From contig JAGBAS010000079.1 of NCBI GenBank assembly GCA_017938885.1, positions 1 through 38,067 on the forward strand: a stretch of 38,067 nucleotides of DNA. The letters are read 5' to 3'. Position 1 is the first letter of the stretch. Each line of letters starts with the position of its first letter. The stretch is from Clostridia bacterium (GTDB lineage Bacteria > Bacillota > Clostridia > Oscillospirales > CAG-272). Made by a program: the position numbers and the translations under genes. A model generated the notes under the pieces. The model did no database searches and was not told where the DNA came from. It was given only the letters and a program-made list of their open reading frames with translations. Shown one piece after another: positions 31,184 through 38,067 of this stretch.

Positions 31184-33136
31184 ATGAAAACTCCCAGCAA
31201 ACGCTCCACCCGCGCCGCAGCCCTCCTTCTGGCACTTCTCCTTTTGGGCACAACAGGATTCACCGCTTGCCGCAGCGGCGGAGACTCCACCGATACAGAC
31301 CCCGCCGATTCCGCTGCCCAGTCCGCCGGGGACGGCTCAAGTCTAACGCTTCCCGACGGCACGGCTCCCTCGGCTCCCGATACCCCGGCCAACCCCGCCG
31401 AAACCGATGCCCCCGCTACCCCCGAAGCCCCCGATACGCTGATCGGCGACGGCTCGGCCGCCGTGGGGATTTTTCCCGTATTTTCGGAGCCGGGCGGGTT
31501 CTATACCTCCCGTGAAAAGACCCTGGAGATCACCGCCCCCGAGGGCTACACCGTCCGCTACACCACCGATGGCTCCATCCCCACTAAGCGCTCGACGGAA
31601 TACAAGGAAGCCATTAAGCTCACCGTAGATCGGGGGGAGGGCAAGACCATCCGTGCCGCCTGCTTTGATAAAAAGGGGAACCTTACGGGTCAGGTCATCA
31701 CCCAGACCTATATCTACACCAACAAGACCGAGGTGCTCCACTATACCGTCATGCTCACCTGCGACGAGGACGACCTCAACGCCATGTACCGCGACGTCCA
31801 CGCCAAGGTGGAGCGGGCCGCCCACGCCGAGATCCTGGCCCCCGACGGCACCCGTATCATCTCCCAGGACGTGGGTCTCCGCCTCTTCGGCGGCTCCTCC
31901 CGTTCTCTGTCTCAGAAGTCCTTCAAGATCATCGCCCGCAAGGACGGCTACTTCGGTGAGGATACCCCCTACGTGGGCCTGGGCACCTTCACCTACCCCT
32001 TCTTCCCCGAGCGCACCGTGATCGCGGGCAAGAACGCAGGGAAGGTCCTGGAGAAGTACGACGGCCTCATCCTCCGCAATGGCGGTAACGATGCCCTCCT
32101 GTCCACCGCCGCCGACCCCGACCGCCCCACCCTGCTCCGCGACGGTATCGCCAACGAGTTCATCGCCAAGTACGCGCCAAACGTGCAAATGTCCTACGCC
32201 CACTTTGCCACAGTCTACCTCAACGGCGAGTACTACGGCATCCTGGAGCTCCGCGAGAACCAGAACGAGGACTACATCAAGCGGCTCTACGGCGTGGACG
32301 ATAACGACGTGGTGGTGGTGAAGTCCGAGCTGGACACTACCCGCGCCTGCGGAGATCACGGGAACGGCGGAGAATGCCGCTTCTGTGGCTCCTGGTTCTT
32401 CTACGAGACCGACGAGGACGCCGCCGCCCAGAAGGAGATGAAGGACTGGATCGCCCTCTGCAAGAAGGCCGCAGGGGCCGTTGACGCAAGTGAGTCCGAG
32501 TACCGCAAGATCTTTGCGGAGGTGGAGTCCAAGCTGGATCTCCGCAACGCCCTGGAATACATGGCCGCCGCCTGCTACCTCTGCAACACCGACTGGCCCC
32601 ACAACAATATCCGCGTCTGGCGGTACACGGGTGCCCCCGTGGACGGCATCGCCATCACCGACGGAAAATGGCGCTTCGCCACCCGCGACATGGACTTCAC
32701 CATGAACCGCTACAGCGGCGACCACCCCCTCCCCGAGATCGATACCCGCCACACGGTGGATATGTTCTCCTGGGTGCTCTCCAACTACGTGCGCGGCTAC
32801 GGTGATCAGCAGCAGTACAACGATGCTCTTTACCTCCAAGGCCTCTTCGCCTTCCTCATGCGGGACGACACCTTCCGCAACGACTTCGCCGAGCTCTGCC
32901 GCACCCTCGCCTCCGACGAGGCCACCGCCTACCTGAAGGGCCTCTACCAGACCGCCTACGATCAGGCCTACCCCATCATGGGCGACCATATCAGCCGCTG
33001 GAGCGACTACGCCCACGGCATGATCCGTGACACCCGCAACTGGCGTAAGGCCGCCCAGCGCATCGAGAGCTTCATTGAGGACAGACCCGCCCAGTTCCTC
33101 AAGCATCTGGATAAGATGCTGGGGATGTACGATTGA
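31184..33136 (+). CDS. CotH kinase-like lipoprotein with chitobiase-type Ig-like domain
   Basis: A 650-residue lipoprotein: lipobox FTAC (Cys29), a Thr/Asp/Pro/Ala-rich linker to about residue 95, then a CHB_HEX_C-type beta-sandwich (~105-185; GYTVRYTTDGSIPTKRSTEY) and a CotH domain (~190-620). CotH features are GLRLFGGSSRSLSQKSFKI, LILRNGGND, the ATP-site-like VYLNGEYYGILELREN and the catalytic-type FATRDMDFTMNRY (Asp502, Asp504). CotH proteins are atypical kinases that phosphorylate proteins such as spore coat CotB/CotG; surface versions in gut bacteria are poorly studied. No spore coat genes are nearby. The ATG is preceded by GGAAAGGTAAGACTCCACC. An ADP-ribosylglycohydrolase-like gene follows after 25 bases, clearly the same operon. 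Confidence 0.87.
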   Translation: MKTPSKRSTRAAALLLALLLLGTTGFTACRSGGDSTDTDPADSAAQSAGDGSSLTLPDGTAPSAPDTPANPAETDAPATPEAPDTLIGDGSAAVGIFPVFSEPGGFYTSREKTLEITAPEGYTVRYTTDGSIPTKRSTEYKEAIKLTVDRGEGKTIRAACFDKKGNLTGQVITQTYIYTNKTEVLHYTVMLTCDEDDLNAMYRDVHAKVERAAHAEILAPDGTRIISQDVGLRLFGGSSRSLSQKSFKIIARKDGYFGEDTPYVGLGTFTYPFFPERTVIAGKNAGKVLEKYDGLILRNGGNDALLSTAADPDRPTLLRDGIANEFIAKYAPNVQMSYAHFATVYLNGEYYGILELRENQNEDYIKRLYGVDDNDVVVVKSELDTTRACGDHGNGGECRFCGSWFFYETDEDAAAQKEMKDWIALCKKAAGAVDASESEYRKIFAEVESKLDLRNALEYMAAACYLCNTDWPHNNIRVWRYTGAPVDGIAITDGKWRFATRDMDFTMNRYSGDHPLPEIDTRHTVDMFSWVLSNYVRGYGDQQQYNDALYLQGLFAFLMRDDTFRNDFAELCRTLASDEATAYLKGLYQTAYDQAYPIMGDHISRWSDYAHGMIRDTRNWRKAAQRIESFIEDRPAQFLKHLDKMLGMYD

Positions 33137-33161
33137 TTCTATCACACAAGGAGATAACACC

Positions 33162-35126
33162 GTGAACAAGATCCCCTACTCCGCCTACCTCGACAAGATC
33201 TACGGTTGCTTCCTGGGCAAGACCGTCATCGGCACCTTGGGTGCCCCCTACGAGGGCATCAAAATGCCCCTGGAGCTGCCCTTCAAACCCGAGATGGTCA
33301 ATACCATGCTTCCCAACGACGACCTGGACCTCCAGGTCCTCTGGCTGGACGTGGCCGAGCAGTACGGCCCCGACTTTACCTCGGATCAGCTCCTCCACCG
33401 CTTTGTGAACTACTGCGACTACTCCCCCGGTGAGTACGCCGTCATGCGGAAGAACTGGACGAGGGGCATCCATACCCCCGCCTCGGGCGCGTTCTCCAAT
33501 GATTTCTACATCAGCGGCATGGGCTGTCCCATCCGCTCCGAGATCTGGGCCTGCCTTGCCCCCCTCGACCCCGCCCTGGCCGCCGACTATGCCACCCGCG
33601 ACGGCGTCCTCGACCACTGGGGGGATTCAGTCTACGGCGAGCGTTTTTTTGCCGCTCTGGAGTCCGCCGCTTTTGGCGTGGACGAGACCGACTGCGACCT
33701 CTACGCCCTCATCGACGTGGGTCTGTCGGTCATCCCCGAGATCTGCAAATTCCGCGACCTGGTAAGCGACACCGTGGCCTGGTGCCGTCAGTACGATGAC
33801 GTGAAGCGCATCCTCCGCAAGATCCTCCACAAGTACGGTCACCCCGACTGCACCAATCTCTTCCAGAACATCGGCATCACCCTCGTCGCCCTCCTAAAGG
33901 GCAATCTGGACGAGATCAAGACCGGCATGGACGCTCTGAACTGCGGCTTTGACACCGACTGCACCTGTGCCACCGCAGGAGCGGTCATCGGCATCATCCG
34001 CGGGGCCAAGTCCCTGGCGGCCGAGTACGGCTGGGGGGATATCAAGTTCGTGCTGGGAGTGAAATCCGACCGCCGCAGCGACAGCGTGTTTGATTTCTCG
34101 GAGGATATCGCCCTGCTGGGTAAGAACTGGAACCCCGGCCTCATCGAGGGCGGCGAGGCGAAGGAATATGCCTACGAGACTCCCGACCCTGTGACGGTGT
34201 GGGTGGAGTACCCCGCCTTCCCCGATGGCCGTCCCGATTGCTCCATCGCCCTGGGCGAGACCAAGATCCTCACCCTCTGCTTCGGCAATTCCACGACCGA
34301 GGACTACCGCCTCGCCTACCGTGTCAAGGGTCTCTGTCTGGACGTCTGGGGGGAGATCGCGCTGGATCGAACCGAGATGGCCGAGCTTTCCCTGACCGTG
34401 ACTCTTCCCGCCGATCTGCCGGTGCTGCCCGAAACCAATCTCTATACCGTCGAATATACCCTGAACGGGAAAGCCTACACCTACACCTTCGGCCTCTGCG
34501 GAGCCACCCCCTGGAAGGCCGTGGGCCCCATCTGGCGCACCGATCCCGTCTGCACCACCGAAAAGCTCCAAAGGGTGCCCAACTACTGGCACCTCATGAA
34601 CCCCGGCTACCGCTACAAGGGGGACAGCACCGACATCGTCCGCCGCTTCCACCTCAACATGGCGGTGGATACCGCTACCCCCTACCTCTCCGCCGAGGAG
34701 CTTCTGCGCCCCCTCGACCCCGAAGCCGATACTGCATACGAGGAGACCCTCTTCTCCCAAAGAGAGGACAGCTTCCGCCTGGACGATATCTACGGCTTCT
34801 CCGCCCCCTCGGTCTGCTACCTGGTCCGTCAGCTTGTTTCTCCCGCAGACGAAACGGTCTGCATTCAGATGGGCCACTCTGCCCCCTTCGCCCTGTATAT
34901 CAACGGTGAGCTGGTCTGCGAGCAGGATACCTGCGACACCTGGGACGCCGAGAACGTCCACGTGCAAAATATTCACATCCGCGAGGGCGTGAATACCGTG
35001 GTCCTCCGCTTGACACGGGTCAACGCCGATGCCAAATACAACTTGATCTTCTCCTACGGAGCCACCTGCGCCACCCATGTCACCCACTACGGCTCGGTCA
35101 ATCCCCGCTGCTTCAAGAAGCCTTGA
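33162..35126 (+). CDS. ADP-ribosylglycohydrolase-family protein with C-terminal extension
   Basis: A 654-residue protein. Residues ~5-320 are an all-helical ADP-ribosylglycohydrolase (DraG/ARH) domain: DKIYGCFLGKTVIGTLGAP at the N terminus, the metal-site MLPNDDLDLQVLW with Asp53, Asp54 and Asp56, and GFDTDCTCATAGAVIGIIRG with Asp264 and Asp266. Such enzymes remove ADP-ribose from proteins or hydrolyse related N- or O-glycosides. The remaining ~330 residues look like beta-sandwich modules (LFYTVEYTLNGKAYTY-like strands and a PA14/galactose-binding-like end, FALYINGELVCEQDTCDTW). No signal peptide, so cytoplasmic. I chose GTG 33162 behind AAGGAGATAACACC; an in-frame extension upstream overlaps the CotH gene. 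Much longer than plain DraG (~300). Confidence 0.85.
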   Translation: MNKIPYSAYLDKIYGCFLGKTVIGTLGAPYEGIKMPLELPFKPEMVNTMLPNDDLDLQVLWLDVAEQYGPDFTSDQLLHRFVNYCDYSPGEYAVMRKNWTRGIHTPASGAFSNDFYISGMGCPIRSEIWACLAPLDPALAADYATRDGVLDHWGDSVYGERFFAALESAAFGVDETDCDLYALIDVGLSVIPEICKFRDLVSDTVAWCRQYDDVKRILRKILHKYGHPDCTNLFQNIGITLVALLKGNLDEIKTGMDALNCGFDTDCTCATAGAVIGIIRGAKSLAAEYGWGDIKFVLGVKSDRRSDSVFDFSEDIALLGKNWNPGLIEGGEAKEYAYETPDPVTVWVEYPAFPDGRPDCSIALGETKILTLCFGNSTTEDYRLAYRVKGLCLDVWGEIALDRTEMAELSLTVTLPADLPVLPETNLYTVEYTLNGKAYTYTFGLCGATPWKAVGPIWRTDPVCTTEKLQRVPNYWHLMNPGYRYKGDSTDIVRRFHLNMAVDTATPYLSAEELLRPLDPEADTAYEETLFSQREDSFRLDDIYGFSAPSVCYLVRQLVSPADETVCIQMGHSAPFALYINGELVCEQDTCDTWDAENVHVQNIHIREGVNTVVLRLTRVNADAKYNLIFSYGATCATHVTHYGSVNPRCFKKP

Positions 35127-35194
35127 TGGGCAAGCGAAAACCCCCAATTCTGCATATGAAAATGCATAATTGAATAATTGCTACATATACCACA

Positions 35195-35225
35195 AAAGAG
35201 GCGGAAAAGTTTTCGCCTCTTTGGT
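35195..35225 (+). terminator. Intrinsic terminator of the CotH/ADP-ribosylglycohydrolase operon
   Basis: A 9-bp stem pairs 35195-35203 (aaagaggcg) with 35214-35222, extended inside by gaaaa/tttt pairing, and ends in T residues. Confidence 0.8.
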
Positions 35226-35237
35226 TTATATTGACGG

Positions 35238-35266
35238 TTGCAAAAAGGGGACACTTGTGCTATAAT
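35238..35266 (+). promoter_or_regulatory. Sigma-A promoter of the amino-acid ABC importer
   Basis: TTGCAA at 35238-35243, 17-base spacer, TATAAT at 35261-35266 with a TGn extension (tgc at 35258-35260). The transcript would start near 35273, about 58 bases before the ATG. Confidence 0.85.
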
Positions 35267-35330
35267 GTTACCACGCATTTTCAATGCCGCATTTTTATGC
35301 AGAATATTCATTACCGTAAGGAGTAAGATC

Positions 35331-36161
35331 ATGAAAAAGTTTCTTTCCGTTATCCTCGCTCTGGTCATGGTTCTGTCTCTGACCGCCCTGTTCGTCGGCT
35401 GTGACAGTGATACCGTTGGCGAGAACGAGACCACCGCAGGCGACACCAATGCCGCCACCGACGCAGGCACTACCGCCCCCGACGAGACCGAGAAGCCTGT
35501 TCTGAAGATGGGCACCAACGCCTACTTCCAGCCCTACGAGTTCTACGAGGGTGAGAAGATCGTCGGTATCGACGCTGAGATCGCCGCCGCCATCGCTGAG
35601 AAGCTGGGCATGACCCTGGAGATCGTGGACATGGAGTTCGACTCCATCTTGACTGCCGTTAACGAGGGCTCCGTGGACTTCGGTATGGCCGGTATGACCA
35701 TCACCGAGGACCGCCTCCTGGAGGTGGATTTCTCCATCAGCTACGCCAACGGTGTCCAGTCCATCATCGTCAAGAACGATTCCCCCATCGCTACTGCCGA
35801 CGATCTTTCCGCTGAGGGCGCTACCTACAAGGTAGGCGTGCAGCTGGGTACCACCGGTGATATCTACGCTACCGACGATTTCGGTTCTGACCGCGTCACG
35901 ACCTACAGCAACGGTAACGAGGCTGTTCTGGCTCTGGCCGGTGGCTCTGTGGATTGCGTCATCATCGACAACGAGCCCGCCAAGGCTCTGGTGGCCGCCA
36001 ACGAGGGTCTGAAGATCCTGGATACCGCCTATGCCAACGAGGACTACGCCATCTGCGTCAAGAAGGGCAACTCTGAGCTGCTGGATAAGATCAACGCCGC
36101 CATCATGGAGCTGACCGAGGACGGCACCATCGCCGGTATCGTTGCCAAGTACATCAAGTAA
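35331..36161 (+). CDS. Polar amino-acid ABC transporter substrate-binding lipoprotein
   Basis: A 276-residue family 3 solute-binding protein. The signal peptide ends in lipobox FVGC (Cys24), followed by a Thr/Asp/Ala-rich linker. The mature domain has the standard course: LKMGTNAYFQPYEFYEGEKI, GIDAEIAAAIAEKLGMTLEI, DFGMAGMTITEDRLLEVDFS, YKVGVQLGTTGD, GSVDCVIIDNEPAKALVA and the end DGTIAGIVAKYIK. GMTIT and the following Arg are typical amino-acid ligands. It captures polar amino acids at the cell surface for the permease and ATPase encoded next. ATG 35331 follows AAGGAG. An 8-bp hairpin in the 81-base gap to the permease gene may make this gene more highly expressed than the rest. Confidence 0.95.
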   Translation: MKKFLSVILALVMVLSLTALFVGCDSDTVGENETTAGDTNAATDAGTTAPDETEKPVLKMGTNAYFQPYEFYEGEKIVGIDAEIAAAIAEKLGMTLEIVDMEFDSILTAVNEGSVDFGMAGMTITEDRLLEVDFSISYANGVQSIIVKNDSPIATADDLSAEGATYKVGVQLGTTGDIYATDDFGSDRVTTYSNGNEAVLALAGGSVDCVIIDNEPAKALVAANEGLKILDTAYANEDYAICVKKGNSELLDKINAAIMELTEDGTIAGIVAKYIK

Positions 36162-36191
36162 TCTGTTATCACCCATCGCAGACCGATCGAG

Positions 36192-36217
36192 TGGGACGGG
36201 CATCCGTCCCATTCTTT
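36192..36217 (+). terminator. Intercistronic hairpin between binding protein and permease
   Basis: An 8-bp stem pairs 36192-36199 (tgggacgg) with 36204-36211 and is followed by attcttt. Probably a leaky terminator or mRNA-stabilising stem that raises binding-protein output over permease, as is common in such operons. Confidence 0.65.
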
Positions 36218-36242
36218 CATTCAAAGAAAGGATTGCGCAAGC

Positions 36243-37655
36243 ATGAACAAGCTTGAGATACAGAAGAAAAAACGGCGCATCATCAACCTTTGTCTGGTAG
36301 GACTCTGCATTCTGATCCTGACAGGCTTTGTTCTGGTGGATCAGATCCAAAACCGCAAGACCTCTGTCACCATGACGCCCGAAAGTGCACAGGCGCAGCT
36401 TACCGAGCTTTTGGAGGAGCTGCCCACCGCCGTGGCCAAGATCTCGAAGCATGTGGTAGCCAATACCAAGACCGAGGTGCTGTCCGTGGAGGACGGCGAG
36501 GCGCGGGAGTTCGTGGTCAAGGTCAAGTACGAGACTCTGGACGTCGCCGCCATGTACGAGGCCCATAAGGATGCCATCTTCAGCCGTGCTTGGGAATATT
36601 CCGAGGGTGTCAAGGCCGAGGGCAAAAAGGTCAACGCTACCTTGATCCAGATCGAGGTGCAGAAATACATCCTGGAGCAGCTCCAAAGCGGCGACTGGCA
36701 GACGGGCGGCGAAGTGGAGATCTACTTCTACGACACCCGCGCCGAGAAGCCGGTCATGTACATTTCGGATGAAGCCCTCAACCACCTGCTGGGCGGATAT
36801 ATCGCCGTCAAGGAGGATATCAAGAGCACCACCGAGATCACCGTGAGGGGCGAGCGCATTTCCATCGCCTCGGACAATACCTTCCGTAACGGCATCAACC
36901 AGTGCTTCGGCCTGGACAATTACGATGCCGCAAAGCCCGATACCTCCTCCCCTCTAACCCAGAAGTGGAACGCGGTCAAGGCGGATTTCCATAAAAACTT
37001 CATTGAGGACGACCACTGGAAGTACATCGTGGAGGGTATCGGCAATACCCTGGCGCTGACGGGGCTTTCCCTGCTTCTGGGTATTTTCCTGGGCTTATTC
37101 ACCGCTGTCGTTCGTGTGGTGTTCGATAAGACGGGTAAGCTCTACTACCTGGATCGCATCGCCCGTCTCTATGTTTCCCTGATCCGCGGGACCCCCTTGA
37201 TGGTTCAGCTTCTCATCATCTATTTCGTCCTGCTTTTGCCCATCGGGATCGAGAAATTCCCCGCCGCCGTGCTCTGCTTCGGTCTGAACAGCGGTGCCTA
37301 CGTCTCCGAGATCATCCGAGGCGGCATCATGTCGGTGGATGCGGGACAGACCGAGGCAGGCCGTTCCTTGGGCTTTGGCTACGGCGCGACCATGTTCCAT
37401 ATCGTCATGCCCCAGGCCTTCAAGGCCGTCCTCCCCGCCCTGTGCAACGAGTTCATCACCCTTTTGAAGGAGACCTCCGTGGCCTTCTACATTGGCGTGG
37501 CCGACCTGACCCGCGCGGGCATCAAGATCCGTTCCATTACCTACAGTAACTTCATGCCCCTGGTGGCGGTCGCCCTGGTCTACCTGGTCCTGGTGCTGAT
37601 CCTCACCAAGCTGGTGGGCATTCTGGAAAGGAGGCTGCGTAAGAGTGAGCGATAA
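36243..37655 (+). CDS. Amino-acid ABC transporter permease with large N-terminal extracytoplasmic domain
   Basis: A 470-residue protein, about twice the usual length of a His/Glu/Gln family permease. Residues ~16-34 form a first membrane helix (LCLVGLCILILTGFVLVDQ). Residues ~35-255 are soluble and presumably outside the membrane, with helical and beta segments and no sequence I recognise. From ~260 on it is a standard permease: YIVEGIGNTLALTGLSLLLG, LYVSLIRGTPLMVQLLIIYF, the ATPase-contact EAA motif EAGRSLGFGYGATMFHIVMP near residue 373, and LLKETSVAFYIGVADL. The start follows AAGAAAGGATTGC. The ATPase gene overlaps its last 11 bases. The extra domain may interact with the binding protein. 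Confidence 0.9.
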   Translation: MNKLEIQKKKRRIINLCLVGLCILILTGFVLVDQIQNRKTSVTMTPESAQAQLTELLEELPTAVAKISKHVVANTKTEVLSVEDGEAREFVVKVKYETLDVAAMYEAHKDAIFSRAWEYSEGVKAEGKKVNATLIQIEVQKYILEQLQSGDWQTGGEVEIYFYDTRAEKPVMYISDEALNHLLGGYIAVKEDIKSTTEITVRGERISIASDNTFRNGINQCFGLDNYDAAKPDTSSPLTQKWNAVKADFHKNFIEDDHWKYIVEGIGNTLALTGLSLLLGIFLGLFTAVVRVVFDKTGKLYYLDRIARLYVSLIRGTPLMVQLLIIYFVLLLPIGIEKFPAAVLCFGLNSGAYVSEIIRGGIMSVDAGQTEAGRSLGFGYGATMFHIVMPQAFKAVLPALCNEFITLLKETSVAFYIGVADLTRAGIKIRSITYSNFMPLVAVALVYLVLVLILTKLVGILERRLRKSER

Positions 37656-38067
37656 GACCATCCAAAGTCAGACCGAAATGCGGGCGGATTCTCCGGTGAT
37701 CCGCGTGGTGGATCTGAAAAAGCACTACAACGACGGTACCGTTCACGCCCTGGACGGTGTCTCCGCCAGCATCTACCCCGGCGAGGTGGTAGTGGTCAAT
37801 GTCAAAAGAGTAATTGCAGGCTCGGGTCAATGGGTGAACATTGACGACAAGGGCGATGTATATATAAACGACGCTTATCTTAATGAGCCTTACATTCAGA
37901 AGAAGGCGAAGGGGCAGACGGATATTGAATATCCGTATCAGGTGCCCGAGGGAAAAATTTTTGTGATGGGCGACGAAAGGGAAACCTCCGTTGACTCCCG
38001 CACAAGCGTGGTCGGGTGTATTGACCGCGATCAGATAATCGGAAAAATAGTTTTTTCCGTATGGCCG
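37645..38067 (+). CDS. Truncated ABC ATPase start joined in frame to type I signal peptidase C-terminal half
   Basis: GTG 37645 behind AAAGGAGG starts an amino-acid ABC ATPase overlapping the permease by 11 bases (VIRVVDLKKHYNDGTVHALD, SIYPGEVVVV). After residue 51 (base 37797), where the Walker A IGPSGSGKST should follow, the sequence becomes a type I signal peptidase: VKRVIAGSGQ (box D, with the catalytic lysine), LNEPYI, VPEGKIFVMGDERETSVDSR (box E) and IIGKIVFSVWP. The reading frame stays open to the window end. By my count GC falls from about 58-63% in the 120 bases before the join to about 43-48% in the 120 after. Neither half is complete: no P-loop, and no catalytic serine of the peptidase. 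A chimeric contig end is the likeliest explanation. Confidence 0.85.
   Translation, partial: MSDKTIQSQTEMRADSPVIRVVDLKKHYNDGTVHALDGVSASIYPGEVVVVNVKRVIAGSGQWVNIDDKGDVYINDAYLNEPYIQKKAKGQTDIEYPYQVPEGKIFVMGDERETSVDSRTSVVGCIDRDQIIGKIVFSVWP

Noticed and set aside
31184..33136. CotH gene as evidence of a spore-coat locus
   Set aside because: The product is a lipoprotein with a chitobiase-like domain and no other sporulation genes are present.
35231..35266. TTGACG as -35 box of the ABC importer promoter
   Set aside because: Spacer to TATAAT would be 24 bases; TTGCAA at 35238 with 17 bases fits better.
37798..38067. Genuine novel ABC-signal peptidase fusion enzyme
   Set aside because: Both halves lack essential parts (P-loop; catalytic serine) and base composition changes at the join; a chimeric end is simpler.

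Overview
The window looks like a contig from an uncultured, GC-rich member of the Clostridia (Bacillota), most likely a gut bacterium. This rests on the gene set (MreB, RNase Y, RecD2, MetA/MetY, DUF4830, DUF5722, CotH-like and BspA-type leucine-rich-repeat proteins), strong sigma-A promoters (TTGACA-N17-TATAAT), AGGAGG-type ribosome binding sites and lipobox signal peptides. Genus cannot be fixed from the sequence alone. No rRNA, tRNA, CRISPR array, intact phage or transposase was seen.

Left part (1-9400), mostly housekeeping on the + strand: the 3' end of metK, a palindromic intergenic element, a small membrane protein with recD2, mreB with a textbook promoter, a cytoplasmic five-bladed-propeller glycosidase, the M20 dipeptidase pepD, and rny with a perfect hairpin at the very start of its transcript. 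At 9400-9963 two gene remnants lie head to head: an XRE-type repressor with no usable start codon and the tail of a BspA-like protein.

Middle part (10000-24000): an AraC-type regulator leads into two very large lipoproteins, one a TIM-barrel plus two discoidin domains, the other LamG plus a PHP metal-hydrolase domain plus a duplicated C-terminal module. They suggest surface handling of polymers or glycans. An unrecognised 254-residue protein and a leucine-rich-repeat lipoprotein behind a palindromic operator follow. Next come metY and metA, which with metK give direct-sulfhydrylation methionine/SAM synthesis. Then comes an ECF-like sigma factor with a ~390-residue C-terminal extension and what looks like its own ECF-type promoter.

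Minus-strand block (24018-30990): a metallo-beta-lactamase/LamG lipoprotein, a zinc-dependent phospholipase C-like protein, pyrimidine salvage (cdd, pdp), a DUF4830 membrane protein and a DUF5722 glycosidase-like enzyme. Between the last two lies a striking array of eight small hairpins joined by a conserved heptamer that reverses orientation mid-array.

Right part (31184-38067), + strand: a CotH-kinase-like lipoprotein coupled to an ADP-ribosylglycohydrolase-like protein, then a polar amino-acid ABC importer (binding lipoprotein, permease with an unusual extracytoplasmic domain, start of the ATPase). The ATPase reading frame switches at about 37798 into the C-terminal half of a type I signal peptidase with a clear drop in GC. 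This is probably a chimeric contig end rather than a real fusion.

The strongest candidates for something undescribed are the heptamer-linked hairpin array, the sigma factor with a built-in extension and its candidate promoter, and the CotH/ADP-ribosylglycohydrolase pair. All functional statements are from reading the sequence; no database search was run.
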